A stretch of DNA of 39,476 nt. It comes from Elusimicrobiales bacterium (lineage in GTDB: Bacteria > Elusimicrobiota > Elusimicrobia > Elusimicrobiales > UBA9959). Positions 9,513 through 18,419 of this stretch are shown here, in pieces. Both the position numbers and the translations under genes were made by a program. The stretch is taken from contig JANZZP010000011.1 in assembly GCA_026419335.1 (NCBI GenBank), positions 1 through 39,476 of the forward strand. Reading direction: 5' to 3'. The notes under the pieces are model-generated. The model was not told where the DNA came from, did not search any database, and was given only the letters and a program-made list of their open reading frames with translations. Position 1 is the stretch's first letter; the number at the start of each line of letters is the position of its first letter.

Positions 9513-9743
9513 ATGACCGCATTTGTATTGTGTAAACTTATCGCTGGTTTAGAACAAAAAGCTATTTCAAATATAAGGAACATCAGAGGGATTAAAGAGG
9601 TTTACCTCACTTTTGGAGCATGGGACGCAATACTTATAGCAGAAGCAGAAACAATGGATAAACTTTCAAATCTCATTCTTAGAGAAATAAGAGCTACACA
9701 TGGAGTTCAAACAACTGAAACATTAGTAACTACAAACTATTAA
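9513..9743 (+). CDS. Stand-alone Lrp/AsnC ligand-binding (RAM) domain protein
   Basis: 76 residues covering only the alpha/beta RAM domain of Lrp/AsnC regulators. The sequence runs AFVLCKLIAGLEQKAISNIRN, then GIKEVYLTFGAWDAILIAEA and a terminal TETLVTTNY. The helix-turn-helix of full regulators is absent. Stand-alone RAM proteins assemble as octamer-like rings and bind amino acids; some modulate full-length Lrp proteins. A strong GAGGAGGAAATT ribosome binding site sets the start, and TATAAT at 9484-9489 is a candidate -10. It is the first gene of a long plus-strand run and is divergent from gap. The ligand is unknown. Confidence 0.88.
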   Translation: MTAFVLCKLIAGLEQKAISNIRNIRGIKEVYLTFGAWDAILIAEAETMDKLSNLILREIRATHGVQTTETLVTTNY

Positions 9744-9757
9744 ATTGATATAAACTT

Positions 9758-10159
9758 ATGTCAGATAAATTACCACAAAATAAACTTATACTTATTGTTG
9801 ATGATGAAGAAGGGATAAGAGAGCTGTTAGATATTGCTTTAAAAAATGAAGGGTTTAAAACTGAAAAAGCTACAACCGGAAAAGATGCTATTGAAAAAAT
9901 TAAAAATAACAATTATGACTTAATACTCTTAGACTTAATGTTGCCAGGATATGGTGGTTTTGAAATATTAAGAGAACTTCAGATAGAAGGGAAAGCATCT
10001 ATACCGGTTATAATAATAACAGGTAAATATATGGATAGAAGCACAAAAGAGATGATAAAAATGGAGCCAAATGTAGTTGATCTTATTGAAAAACCGATTA
10101 AAATTAATATTTTTATATCAATAGTACATAAAATACTTAAAACAAATTCCTTCAAATGA
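9758..10159 (+). CDS. Single-domain response regulator (CheY-like receiver)
   Basis: 133 residues consisting of one receiver domain with no output domain. It has the acidic pair D15/D16 (LIVDDEEG), phosphoacceptor D59 (LILLDLMLPG), the IIIITG switch region and the conserved Lys in LIEKPI. It would accept phosphate from a histidine kinase and act by protein contact. No kinase is adjacent; the only kinase in the window is at 35078-36187. The ATG lies 14 bases after the RAM gene with no ribosome binding site, and its end overlaps the next gene by four bases, so it is probably coupled. The partner is unknown. Confidence 0.93.
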   Translation: MSDKLPQNKLILIVDDEEGIRELLDIALKNEGFKTEKATTGKDAIEKIKNNNYDLILLDLMLPGYGGFEILRELQIEGKASIPVIIITGKYMDRSTKEMIKMEPNVVDLIEKPIKINIFISIVHKILKTNSFK

Positions 10160-10854
10160 ATATCATCATTTACCTTTTCTATCCTCCATTTATAATCGCT
10201 ATGCTTTTTTCTTATCCTCTACTTTTAAAACTAATTTCAAATACTAAAAATTTTTATAGCTTTATTTTTGGAGTAATAAGTTACATAACAATTCACTTAA
10301 TTTGGGGAAATAGAAAATTAATTAACAAACTTTATATAATTTCACATGAACTATCACATGCTATCGCAGGTGTTCTACAAGGAAATAGTATTAAAAAAAT
10401 AAAAATATATTCGAATAAAGGATATGTTTCGTTTAAAAAAAAACCACATAGTTTGACTATTATTTTCCCTTATTTCTTTCCACTTTATAATATATTATTA
10501 TTAATTTTATATGCATTATACTTTTACATTTTTGGAAACTTTAATCATATTTTATTCCTATTCATTCAAGGATTTACTTTATCATTTCATATTTTAAATA
10601 CGCTTCACATTATATCAACTCATCAAAGTGATTTCAAAAAATTTGGTGGAAAGTTCAAATCTATTATTACAATAATTTCAGCAAATTTAATTATTATCTC
10701 TATATTTATAATTACATTTTTCATAAATAAACAAAATATTAGTTCTTTTATAAAAAATATAATATATAACTACATTTCTATAATAAAATTTATTATGAAT
10801 TTTTTTCTTGACGTTATTACTTACATTTTAAAATATGGTTATAAAATTTTTTAG
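10156..10854 (+). CDS. M50B-like membrane metallopeptidase homologue
   Basis: 232 residues and strongly hydrophobic, with about five or six membrane segments. The zinc-protease motif HELSH (H64, E65, H68) lies in a membrane segment, YIISHELSHAIAG. It is followed by a beta-rich loop (GNSIKKIKIYSNKGYVSF) and PYFFPLYN. A later THQSDFKKFGG may supply the third acidic ligand, as in the peptidase_M50B-like family. The length and order fit that family better than RseP, and no PDZ domain is present. Members are predicted intramembrane proteases; the substrate is unknown. It overlaps the response regulator (4 bases) and the AsmA-like gene (20 bases), which implies tight coupling. Confidence 0.72.
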   Translation: MNIIIYLFYPPFIIAMLFSYPLLLKLISNTKNFYSFIFGVISYITIHLIWGNRKLINKLYIISHELSHAIAGVLQGNSIKKIKIYSNKGYVSFKKKPHSLTIIFPYFFPLYNILLLILYALYFYIFGNFNHILFLFIQGFTLSFHILNTLHIISTHQSDFKKFGGKFKSIITIISANLIIISIFIITFFINKQNISSFIKNIIYNYISIIKFIMNFFLDVITYILKYGYKIF

Positions 10855-12856
10855 AACATTTTTTTTAACTTTTATTTTAATATTTATATTCTTTATAGGA
10901 GTCAGTTTCCACTTTAGTAAAAAAATATTTTCAAAAGAAGTAATAAAATATAACTTAATAAATATTCTTTATTCTCAATATGGATTAACAGCAAGTTTTC
11001 AAGATATAAAATACAAAAAACCAGATAATTTTACTATAAATGATTTAACCTTAATTTCAAAAGATTTAAACATATCAATTAAAACACTTTCATTTAATGT
11101 TGATATATTTGAAATTATTAAAAACAGAAAATTAATTATATTACCTAGATCATTTGAAATAATATCTATGGAAGCAAGATATATAAATAATAAAAATAAA
11201 AACTATTGGTCATTAAGAGATTACCTCAAATTTTTTTATAATATAAATACTCTTTCTATCAAAGATTCAAAAATTTTAATTATACAAAATGAAAATAACA
11301 ATAAAACCATCGAAATAAATGATTTACAAGCATCAAAATCCTTTTTTTCTGATACTGTTGAAATTGACTTTAAAGGAACTTATTTGTTTAATGCTAAGAA
11401 AATTCATATTAACTCTATATTTGAAATTGAAGAAAACTCTATTGCAATAAAAAAATTAATTACTGAATTAAATTCAAAAGACATCCAGTTATCAGGAATT
11501 ATAAATCTAACAGAAAGATTAAATACTGAACTCGAAATAAAAGTTAATACACCTTTTGATTTAAAAGAAATAATAAATATTCCTCACTCCATAAAAATAA
11601 ATCCTTTTACCTCTAAAGCTAAAGGAGAATGTATAAACAATATCATTTCCTTTAATATTAAAATACCTTCTCTATATACAAGTGTAGATATAATTTATGA
11701 CCATTTACTAAACAAATTCAATGAAATAAACATTAAAAGTTCTTTGATAGATTATAGTGATATTAAAGAATATATTGACGAATATGTAAAAAACTTCAAC
11801 GGAAAAATTAATTTAGAAATAAATATTAAACCTCAAACTCATAATTACAGAATAAATGCTGATAGTAATAATTTTAGTTTTACAGATTTATTAGGGGCAA
11901 TAAATTTTAAGAATACTAATGGTAAACTAGTAATAACACCAGATTTTCACGCTTTAAATATAACCCAAACTCAAGGCATATTTCCAATTGGTAAAATAAC
12001 AGGAAGTTTTCAAATAGAAGGTAATCAGAATTTAGAAAAAATTAAAACTAATTTAAAACTCAATGGAAATTATATTAAATCAAATATTACAATTAAAAAT
12101 GCTAAAGATTATAAAGATAGAAATTATCTAATCGAATTACTAACTCAAAATTTTTCATTTCAAAAAATGATAGATTTATCTAATTACTTCAAAACAAAAG
12201 TAAACGAACAAAAAATAATAAAAGATTCAAGATATAATTTTATAGATAAACCAATGAAAATAAAATTAATATCAACTGGATATGAAGATGAACCCTACAT
12301 CGCAGCAAAAAAAATTATAATTAACGCAAATTACAAAAATGCAAATGAAATTCTAAAATCTAATGGAGAGTTTAAAATAAAAATATTAGATGGACAAATA
12401 AAAAACATTCAACAAAACATAAAAGAAAACAAAATATATGAGCTTATACTATTACCAATACTACAAATATATAAATTAAATAGAACTGGAGCACTTAAAA
12501 TAGACTATGAGCTTAAAACTATAAATTTTTCAGATATGGGTTCTTATTTTAAAACAAATAATGCTAAAATAGTAATAGACAAATTCTATCTCAACTCAGT
12601 TGAGTTTTTGATATATAGCCGAGGAGAGATAGATTTTAATTCAAAAAAAATAAATATGAACGTATATGTTATAAATAAAAAAGATTTCAAACGTGGAGCA
12701 CTACCTGAAACTTTAACCGACGCGAAAGGTAGGCCATCGTTAGCATTTAATATTTCAGGAAGTTTTGAAAAAAATGAAATTAAAATAATAGACGCAACAA
12801 ATACAACTGAACTTGTTGAATCAGAAGTAAAAAAGTCTATAGATATTGAAGAATAA
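10835..12856 (+). CDS. AsmA-like envelope protein
   Basis: 673 residues with one N-terminal membrane anchor (residues ~5-27) and a long, Asn/Lys-rich, beta-strand-dominated exported region. The layout (anchor, then the YSQYGLTASFQDIKY and TINDLTLISKDLNISIKTL repeat-like strands) is that of AsmA/TamB-type proteins. A C-terminal AsmA_2-like region is visible around LDGQIKNI...LKIDYELK...GRPSLAFNISGSF. Such proteins span the periplasm and help move or organise phospholipids or outer-membrane material, which supports a two-membrane envelope. The start overlaps the M50-like gene by 20 bases. Exact family assignment is uncertain because sequence conservation is low. Confidence 0.72.
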   Translation: MVIKFFRTFFLTFILIFIFFIGVSFHFSKKIFSKEVIKYNLINILYSQYGLTASFQDIKYKKPDNFTINDLTLISKDLNISIKTLSFNVDIFEIIKNRKLIILPRSFEIISMEARYINNKNKNYWSLRDYLKFFYNINTLSIKDSKILIIQNENNNKTIEINDLQASKSFFSDTVEIDFKGTYLFNAKKIHINSIFEIEENSIAIKKLITELNSKDIQLSGIINLTERLNTELEIKVNTPFDLKEIINIPHSIKINPFTSKAKGECINNIISFNIKIPSLYTSVDIIYDHLLNKFNEINIKSSLIDYSDIKEYIDEYVKNFNGKINLEINIKPQTHNYRINADSNNFSFTDLLGAINFKNTNGKLVITPDFHALNITQTQGIFPIGKITGSFQIEGNQNLEKIKTNLKLNGNYIKSNITIKNAKDYKDRNYLIELLTQNFSFQKMIDLSNYFKTKVNEQKIIKDSRYNFIDKPMKIKLISTGYEDEPYIAAKKIIINANYKNANEILKSNGEFKIKILDGQIKNIQQNIKENKIYELILLPILQIYKLNRTGALKIDYELKTINFSDMGSYFKTNNAKIVIDKFYLNSVEFLIYSRGEIDFNSKKINMNVYVINKKDFKRGALPETLTDAKGRPSLAFNISGSFEKNEIKIIDATNTTELVESEVKKSIDIEE

Positions 12857-12865
12857 GGAGGAATT

Positions 12866-13438
12866 ATGCCAAAAAATAAATTTGATATAGTTGGAATATT
12901 ACAAGAACATGGAGCTATATTAAATGGACATTTTCAATTACCTTCTGGATTTCATTCTCAGACATATATACAAACATCTATAGTTCTTCAATATCCACAT
13001 ATTGCACAAAAAATAGCAAAAGAAATGTCAGAAAAATTTAATGAAACTATAGATGTTATACTTTCACCAAATCCTGCCATACTGGTCATAGGGCAAGAAA
13101 TAGCAAGAATTAAAAAGGCAAGATCAATATTTACAGAAAGAAATGAAGGAGTTATGGTTTTAAAAAGAAATTTTAAAATAAACGAAAATGAAAAAGTATT
13201 AATAGTGGATGATGTCTTTTCTACTGGAAAAATATGTTCAGAAGCAATATCATTAATAAGAAACTATAAAGCAAAGGTTATAGGAATATGTGCAATAATT
13301 GATAGATCAACCGGAGAATTACCATTTAATATACCTGTTAGAGCATTGGCATCTTATCCTTTAGAGCTATATACTCCACAAAACTGCCCTTTATGTAAAA
13401 TGGGTTTACCTTTCTCATCAATATCATCAACCAAATAA
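12866..13438 (+). CDS. pyrE: Orotate phosphoribosyltransferase
   Basis: 190 residues. A type I phosphoribosyltransferase with the PRPP-binding motif VLIVDDVFSTGK and an N-terminal hood that opens HGAILNGHFQLPSGFHSQTYI. It converts orotate + PRPP to orotidine 5'-phosphate in pyrimidine synthesis. The C-terminal CPLCKMGLPF tail resembles the pyrE subfamily found in thermophiles and other deep lineages rather than enterobacterial PyrE. An AAGGAGGAATT ribosome binding site fixes the start nine bases after the AsmA-like gene. No other pyr gene is near. Confidence 0.9.
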   Translation: MPKNKFDIVGILQEHGAILNGHFQLPSGFHSQTYIQTSIVLQYPHIAQKIAKEMSEKFNETIDVILSPNPAILVIGQEIARIKKARSIFTERNEGVMVLKRNFKINENEKVLIVDDVFSTGKICSEAISLIRNYKAKVIGICAIIDRSTGELPFNIPVRALASYPLELYTPQNCPLCKMGLPFSSISSTK

Positions 13439-13439
13439 A

Positions 13440-14219
13440 ATGAAGACTGATATTATAGCTTTAATGAGTGATTTTGGAAGTCTTGACCCATTTGTAGGTA
13501 TGATGAAAGGTGTAATATATTCAAAAAATAACAAAGTTAAAATAATTGATATAACTCATGAAATCCCACCTCAAGATATAAGAACTGCTGCCTTTTATTT
13601 AATGGTCACAATACCATATTTACCAAAAAATTCAATATGTATATGTGTAGTAGATCCTGATGTAGGAAGTGGTAGAACTATATTATGGGTTAAGACAGAA
13701 AAACACCAAATAATAACTCCAGATAATGGGCTTGTAAGTTGGGTTGAGGAATATGAAAGAATAAAAGAAGTAAGAGCAATAACAAATTCAAATTTATTTC
13801 TTGAAAAAATAAGTTCTACATTTCATGGACGTGATATAATGGCACCAGTTGCTGCTGCATTATCAAAAGGAATCAAAGAAACTGAATTAGGACCTATATA
13901 TAATGAATTTAGAAAAATTTCGTTTCCACACCCACAACGAGTAGGTAATAGAATACTAGCAGAGATTATTGCTATTGATAGATTTGGTAATGCAATAACT
14001 AACATCAGAAAGGATTATGTTACTCCATCATCAATTTTTACTATAAAAAATATAGTAATTGAAGGACTCACACCAGTATACTCTTTTGGTGAAAATGAAC
14101 AAGAAATTGCAGTTGTTGGTTCATATGATTTTATTGAATTTTCTATTAAAAACTCAAACTTCTCAAAAGTACATGATATAAAACCTGGAGAAAAATTGGA
14201 GGTAATACTTAATATATGA
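13440..14219 (+). CDS. SAM hydrolase / SAM hydroxide adenosyltransferase (DUF62)
   Basis: 259 residues. The family hydrolyses S-adenosylmethionine to adenosine and methionine; fluorinase and chlorinase are specialised relatives. Signatures include the opening LMSDFGSLDPFVGMMKGV, ITHEIPPQDIRTAAF, VVDPDVGSGR, TPDNGLVSWV and the Arg/His catalytic segment TFHGRDIMAPVAA. The fluorinase-specific insertion loop is not evident, so hydrolase activity is the better call. It starts one base after pyrE and overlaps the RNA methyltransferase by four bases. That places a SAM-degrading enzyme beside a SAM-using one. Confidence 0.9.
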   Translation: MKTDIIALMSDFGSLDPFVGMMKGVIYSKNNKVKIIDITHEIPPQDIRTAAFYLMVTIPYLPKNSICICVVDPDVGSGRTILWVKTEKHQIITPDNGLVSWVEEYERIKEVRAITNSNLFLEKISSTFHGRDIMAPVAAALSKGIKETELGPIYNEFRKISFPHPQRVGNRILAEIIAIDRFGNAITNIRKDYVTPSSIFTIKNIVIEGLTPVYSFGENEQEIAVVGSYDFIEFSIKNSNFSKVHDIKPGEKLEVILNI

Positions 14220-15391
14220 AAACTATAAAGTTAAAGGAAAAATATATCGAGAGATTAAACTCACATACATGGATATTTTCAAACGAAATAGAAAAACATG
14301 ATTTCTCTGTTCAAAATGGAGAAATATGTAAAATTGAATACAAAGATGGAAATATATGTGGAATTGGTTTTTATAACCCACATAGTTTAATATCAGTTAG
14401 ACTTCTTGCCAAAGGAATTGATAATGTAGATAATAATTTCTTTTTTTCAAAGATAAAAGAAGCATACCAATACCGTAAAAAAATAGGGATAGAAGAAAGT
14501 GGAAGGTTTTTTTTTGGTGAAAGTGATGGTATAGGTGGACTAATTATAGATAAATACAATGACGTTATAACAATTGAGATTTTATCGAGTGGAGTTGAAC
14601 TTATAATTGAAGATATAAAAAATATCATAAAAGATATATTTAATCCCAAAGCATTAGTTATTTTTAAAGATCATCCTTACCGAATTCTTGAAGGCCTCAA
14701 AATCGAAAAAACAGAAATTATAGGAACTTTACCAAAAAAAATTATAATAACTGAAAATAATGCAAAATTTGAAGTTGATATTTTAAAATTACAAAAAACT
14801 GGATGGTATTTTGATCAAAGAGACAATAGGGCAATATTAATTCCTTATTTTAAAAATAAAAATGTATTAGACCTCTATTGTTATACAGGAGCATTTTCAA
14901 TAATAGCTGCTAAAAATGGTGCCAAACAAGTATGGGGTATAGATTCATCACAAACTTCAATAGAATTTGCTCAAAAAAATGCTAAATTAAACAAAGTTGA
15001 TTCAAGAATTATCTTTAAAAAAGAATCTTCTTCTAAAATATTAGAGGCACTTGTAAAAGGAGAGCTACCTGTAAAACCAGATTTTATACTACTAGATCCA
15101 CCAAATCTTGTTAGAAATAAAAGATATCTGCATCAAGCAAAAAGACATTACATTAGAATTTTAAAACAAGCTCTAAAAGGTGTAGAAAAAGACGGCTATG
15201 TTGCATTTTCAACTTGTAGTCAACATATAGATGATGAGATATTCAATGAAATAGTTACAACTGCATCTGTTAAATCCAAAAGAAAAGTTTTCATACTATA
15301 CACAGGAACTCAGGCAAAAGATCATCCAATAATTGCAGGAATGAAAGAAACAAAATATTTAAGATTTATTCTATTGAATGTTATTGAATAA
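14216..15391 (+). CDS. RlmI-type class I SAM-dependent rRNA methyltransferase
   Basis: 391 residues with a PUA-like N-terminus (HTWIFSNEIEK, NICGIGFYNPHSLISVRLL), a middle EEHD-like region, and a C-terminal Rossmann methyltransferase. Methyltransferase landmarks are VLDLYCYTGAFSIIAAKNGA (SAM binding), GIDSSQ, the FILLDPPNLVRNK catalytic motif and FSTCSQH. E. coli RlmI methylates 23S rRNA C1962 to m5C; this protein has the same domain order and size, so an equivalent role is likely but not proven. Start and end overlap both neighbours (4 and 14 bases), placing it in the long pyrE-region operon. Confidence 0.88.
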   Translation: MKTIKLKEKYIERLNSHTWIFSNEIEKHDFSVQNGEICKIEYKDGNICGIGFYNPHSLISVRLLAKGIDNVDNNFFFSKIKEAYQYRKKIGIEESGRFFFGESDGIGGLIIDKYNDVITIEILSSGVELIIEDIKNIIKDIFNPKALVIFKDHPYRILEGLKIEKTEIIGTLPKKIIITENNAKFEVDILKLQKTGWYFDQRDNRAILIPYFKNKNVLDLYCYTGAFSIIAAKNGAKQVWGIDSSQTSIEFAQKNAKLNKVDSRIIFKKESSSKILEALVKGELPVKPDFILLDPPNLVRNKRYLHQAKRHYIRILKQALKGVEKDGYVAFSTCSQHIDDEIFNEIVTTASVKSKRKVFILYTGTQAKDHPIIAGMKETKYLRFILLNVIE

Positions 15392-16142
15392 AACTAAAAA
15401 AACAAAAGATTTTTTTGAAAGAATATACTTAAAATATACAAACAAAAATTATTTATTTTCTGATCCAATAATTTTTCCATGGCGTTTTAAAGAAAAAACA
15501 GACATAGAAATAGCAGCTTTAATATCATCTTCACTATCTTATGGTAACGTAAAACAGATACATAACATACTTGAAAAAATTTTTTTTATTTTAAAAATTC
15601 CATCTAATTACTTGAAAAATACAACTGATGAAAAAATCAAAAAAGACTTCAAAAACATAAAACATAGATTTACAACGGGAAAAGAAGTATCACATTTTTT
15701 AATAAAACTCAAATATATATATATTTTAAATAAAGATATGGAATCAGTATTTCTAAAATTTTATAATCAACATGACTCAATAGATATATCATATACAAAT
15801 TTTATCCTTAACATTTTCGGATTAAAGTTTAAAACGCTAATCCCGAATCCACAAAATAAAAGTGCTATGAAGAGATTTAACATGTTTCTTAGATGGATGG
15901 TAAGAAAAGATAATATAGATTTCGGAATATGGAAAAACATCTCTACAACAAAGCTTATATATCCATTAGATACACATATACATAAATTTGCTTTAAAAAA
16001 CAATATCACATCTCGTAAAGATAGTTCTATAATAACAGCAATTGAAATTACTAATTTTTTTAAAAAGTTAAACTCAAAAGACCCTGTTAAATATGATTTT
16101 GCTATATCCAGATTAGGTATTTTAAAAAGTTTTGAAATTTAA
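15378..16142 (+). CDS. TIGR02757 family protein
   Basis: 254 residues. I recognise the TIGR02757 (DUF2400) pattern: an N-terminal DPIIFPWRFK / EIAALISSSLSYGN segment and the C-terminal block MFLRWMVRKDNIDFGIWKNI, followed by YPLDTHIHKFA and DPVKYDFAISRLGI. The fold is thought to be related to helix-hairpin-helix DNA glycosylases, but no function is established to my knowledge. It overlaps the methyltransferase gene by 14 bases and is the last gene before a 50-base gap, so it is probably the end of the operon. No terminator hairpin is visible after it. Confidence 0.85.
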   Translation: MLLNKTKKTKDFFERIYLKYTNKNYLFSDPIIFPWRFKEKTDIEIAALISSSLSYGNVKQIHNILEKIFFILKIPSNYLKNTTDEKIKKDFKNIKHRFTTGKEVSHFLIKLKYIYILNKDMESVFLKFYNQHDSIDISYTNFILNIFGLKFKTLIPNPQNKSAMKRFNMFLRWMVRKDNIDFGIWKNISTTKLIYPLDTHIHKFALKNNITSRKDSSIITAIEITNFFKKLNSKDPVKYDFAISRLGILKSFEI

Positions 16143-16192
16143 TAAAATATAGTTGGGGATGTTCGCTTAATATTAACACAAGGAGGTAAGTT

Positions 16193-16774
16193 ATGCAATC
16201 ATTAAAAGGAACAAAAACTGAAAAAAATTTACTTACAGCATTTGCGGGTGAATCACAAGCAAGAAATCGATATACATTTTATGCAAGTGTAGCTAAAAAA
16301 GAAGGATATATCCAAATAGCAAATATATTTGAAGAAACAGCCGATAATGAAAAAGAACATGCTAAAAGATTTTTTAAATTTCTTGAAGGAGGCATGGTGG
16401 AAATAAATAACGATGTGAAATTTCCAGCAGGAATAATATCTGATACAAAGACAAACCTCCTAAACGCAGCAAAAGGAGAAAATGAGGAATGGACACATAT
16501 GTATCCTGAATATGCAAAAATTGCAAGAGAAGAAGGATTCGAATCAATAGCAAAGGTTTTTGAAGAAATAGCAAAAGTAGAAAAACACCATGAAGAAAGA
16601 TATCTTAAGTTAGCAAAAAACATAGAAGAAGGAAAAGTTTTCAAAAAAGATATTATAGTCAAATGGAAATGTATAAATTGTGGTTATATATATGAAGGCA
16701 AAGAAGCACCTCTTTCTTGTCCTTCTTGCGCTCACCCACAATCATTTTTTGAACTATTATCTGATAACTTTTAA
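16193..16774 (+). CDS. Rubrerythrin
   Basis: 193 residues. The N-terminal ferritin-like four-helix domain carries di-iron ligand motifs ([41 protein letters not shown]). The C-terminal rubredoxin-like domain has paired Cys at CINCG and CPSCA. It reduces hydrogen peroxide to water using electrons passed through rubredoxin, a standard peroxide defence in anaerobes. AAGGAGGTAAGTT upstream of the ATG is a strong ribosome binding site. It is the first gene of the oxygen-defence cassette rubrerythrin, thiol peroxidase, superoxide reductase, rubredoxin. Confidence 0.97.
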   Translation: MQSLKGTKTEKNLLTAFAGESQARNRYTFYASVAKKEGYIQIANIFEETADNEKEHAKRFFKFLEGGMVEINNDVKFPAGIISDTKTNLLNAAKGENEEWTHMYPEYAKIAREEGFESIAKVFEEIAKVEKHHEERYLKLAKNIEEGKVFKKDIIVKWKCINCGYIYEGKEAPLSCPSCAHPQSFFELLSDNF

Positions 16775-16790
16775 TAAAAAAGGAGGTTTA

Positions 16791-17327
16791 ATGGAAGAAA
16801 ATATCCAAAAACAAGAAATAAAAAGAACAGTAACATTAAAAGGAAGAGAATTCACTCTTATTGGTGATGAAGTAAAAGTTGGGCAAAAAGCTCCTGATTT
16901 TAAAGTTTTATCTAATGATTTAACACCAATGAAGTTTTACAGGACATATAGCGGAAGAATTGTTTTAATTTCATCAGTCCCATCATTAGACACACCTGTA
17001 TGTGAACTTGAAACAAGAAAATTTAATTCTGAAGCACAAAAACTATCTAGTGATATAGACATAATAACCATAAGTATGGATCTTCCTTTTGCCCAAAAAA
17101 GATGGTGTGGAGCAAATGGAATAGATAGAGTAAAAACATATTCCGATCATCTTAAAGCTGATTTTGGTAAATCTTATGGTGTTCTTATCAAAGAACTAAG
17201 ATTACTTGCAAGATGTATATTTATAATTGATAAAGATGGTATTATAAAGTATATTCAACTTGTAAAGGAAATAACAAATGAACCTAACTATGAAGAAGCA
17301 ATCAACACATTAAAAAATATTATATAA
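16791..17327 (+). CDS. tpx: Thiol peroxidase (Tpx-type peroxiredoxin)
   Basis: 178 residues from ATG 16791, with AAGGAGG just upstream; longer in-frame starts run back into rubrerythrin and are rejected. It is an atypical two-Cys peroxiredoxin that reduces hydrogen and alkyl peroxides. The peroxidatic Cys is C71 in SLDTPVCELE and the resolving Cys is C106 in QKRWCGANG. The KAPDF opening and ARCIFIIDKDGII strand are also present. It is second in the oxygen-defence cassette, with 16 and 12 base gaps to its neighbours, which implies one transcript. Confidence 0.95.
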   Translation: MEENIQKQEIKRTVTLKGREFTLIGDEVKVGQKAPDFKVLSNDLTPMKFYRTYSGRIVLISSVPSLDTPVCELETRKFNSEAQKLSSDIDIITISMDLPFAQKRWCGANGIDRVKTYSDHLKADFGKSYGVLIKELRLLARCIFIIDKDGIIKYIQLVKEITNEPNYEEAINTLKNII

Positions 17328-17339
17328 GGAGGCGTAGTA

Positions 17340-17720
17340 ATGACATCTCTTAAAGGAATATACAAATGTGAAATTTGTGGTAATATTATAGAGGTTCTCC
17401 ACATAGGGAAAGGAGATATTATTTGCTGTGGCAAAGAAATGAAAATTTGTGTAGAAAACACAATAGATGCTTCCAAGGAAAAACATGTTCCAGTAATAGA
17501 AAAAACGCCAACTGGATACATAGTAAGGGTTGGTACAATAGAACATCCGATGGAAGAAAAACATTTTATAGAATGGATAGAGTTAATAGCTGACGGAGTT
17601 AGTTATAGGAAATTCTTAAAACCAGGAGATAAACCTATAGCTGAATTTTGCGTTAAAGCTACAAAGATAGAAGCAAGGGAATATTGTAATCTTCATGGAC
17701 TTTGGAAATCATCAAATTAA
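17340..17720 (+). CDS. dfx: Desulfoferrodoxin / superoxide reductase (two-iron type)
   Basis: 126 residues. The N-terminal desulforedoxin centre has C10, C13, C29 and C30. The catalytic Fe(His)4Cys centre has H49, H69, H75, C116 and H119, with E47 and K48 also in place, all at the canonical desulfoferrodoxin numbering. It reduces superoxide to hydrogen peroxide without releasing oxygen, with electrons from rubredoxin, whose gene follows 13 bases later. AAGGAGGCGTAGTA precedes the ATG. The product peroxide would be handled by the upstream rubrerythrin and Tpx. Confidence 0.97.
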   Translation: MTSLKGIYKCEICGNIIEVLHIGKGDIICCGKEMKICVENTIDASKEKHVPVIEKTPTGYIVRVGTIEHPMEEKHFIEWIELIADGVSYRKFLKPGDKPIAEFCVKATKIEAREYCNLHGLWKSSN

Positions 17721-17733
17721 ATAAGGAGGTTAA

Positions 17734-17895
17734 ATGAAAAAATATGTATGTAAAGTATGTGGATATATCTATGATCCAGAACAAGGGGACCCAGATTCAA
17801 ATATCCCACCAAAAACTCCTTTCGAAAAACTTCCAGATAATTGGGTTTGTCCAGTATGTGGAGTAGGGAAATCTGACTTCGAACCAATGGATTAA
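17734..17895 (+). CDS. Rubredoxin
   Basis: 53 residues. Two Cys pairs, [12 protein letters not shown] and [14 protein letters not shown], form the single Fe(Cys)4 site; [20 protein letters not shown] is the typical connecting stretch. It donates electrons to superoxide reductase and rubrerythrin. AAGGAGGTTAA is the ribosome binding site. It is the last gene of the cassette and is followed after 25 bases by a strong hairpin terminator. Confidence 0.97.
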   Translation: MKKYVCKVCGYIYDPEQGDPDSNIPPKTPFEKLPDNWVCPVCGVGKSDFEPMD

Positions 17896-17920
17896 ACAAA
17901 ACAAAAAGCTTTTATAAACT

Positions 17921-17957
17921 AATAAGGCGGGTTATAAGAATACCCGCCTTATTTTTT
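17921..17957. terminator. Bidirectional intrinsic terminator
   Basis: AATAAGGCGGGT (17921-17932) pairs perfectly with ACCCGCCTTATT (17942-17953) around a nine-base loop, and a T run follows on the plus strand. On the minus strand a short T tract also follows the stem. It separates the plus-strand oxygen-defence cassette from the convergent ferritin-like gene and probably stops both. Confidence 0.9.
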
Positions 17958-17978
17958 ATGATATTCGTTTATTGTTTT

Positions 17979-18395
17979 TTATTTTTCAAGAAGTGATGAA
18001 AAAACATCATGATGTTCTTCTTCATCAGCAAGAATTTTTTTGAAAAGATCTGCGGTGACATAATCATTTTCTTTCATAGCTAATTCTATTATCTTCTTAT
18101 ATAATTCTATTGCTCCCTCTTCATCTTTCTTATCCTGTTTAATCATCTCTTCAAGACAATCACCAACAAATATTGGAGATGGTTTTGTTGTAGGAATTCC
18201 ACCTAAATAATTTAACCTTTCAGCAATAGACTCCGCATGCTTCATCTCCTCTATCGCTATTTTTTTAAACTCATCTTTTACAGAATGTCCTTCAACTCCT
18301 TTCCACAATACATGCTGCCACATATATTGAATTGATACCTGAATCTCTCTTGCTATAGCTTCATTAAGCATTTTTTTAAGATTTTCTGATGCCAT
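17979..18395 (-). CDS. Ferritin-like / bacterioferritin-like di-iron protein
   Basis: 138 residues forming a four-helix bundle. Di-iron ligands are suggested by AIAREIQVSIQYMWQH, IEEMKHAESIAERL and ADEEEHHDVF. The IEEMKHAE...LGGIP stretch resembles bacterioferritin, though the protein is shorter than the usual ~158 residues. It likely stores iron or reacts with oxygen or peroxide, which fits its place facing the rubrerythrin cassette. GAGGTAGT precedes the ATG. Heme binding cannot be judged. It is downstream of the ZIP transporter and glnA on the same strand. Confidence 0.85.
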   Translation of the reverse strand: MASENLKKMLNEAIAREIQVSIQYMWQHVLWKGVEGHSVKDEFKKIAIEEMKHAESIAERLNYLGGIPTTKPSPIFVGDCLEEMIKQDKKDEEGAIELYKKIIELAMKENDYVTADLFKKILADEEEHHDVFSSLLEK

Positions 18396-18419
18396 ACTAC
18401 CTCCTATAAATAAATTTTA

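Noticed and set aside
13440..14219. Fluorinase or chlorinase rather than SAM hydrolase.
   Set aside because: The motifs fit the general DUF62 family and no halogenase-specific loop or halogen-metabolism neighbour is apparent.
16279..16662. A 127-residue minus-strand frame antisense to rubrerythrin.
   Set aside because: It mirrors a conserved gene, lacks a ribosome binding site and shows no recognisable motif; long open antisense frames are common where codon use is skewed.
16680..16790. An upstream extension of the thiol peroxidase frame into rubrerythrin.
   Set aside because: The extension passes through the rubredoxin domain of rubrerythrin in another frame, and ATG 16791 has AAGGAGG at correct spacing and the normal Tpx N-terminus.
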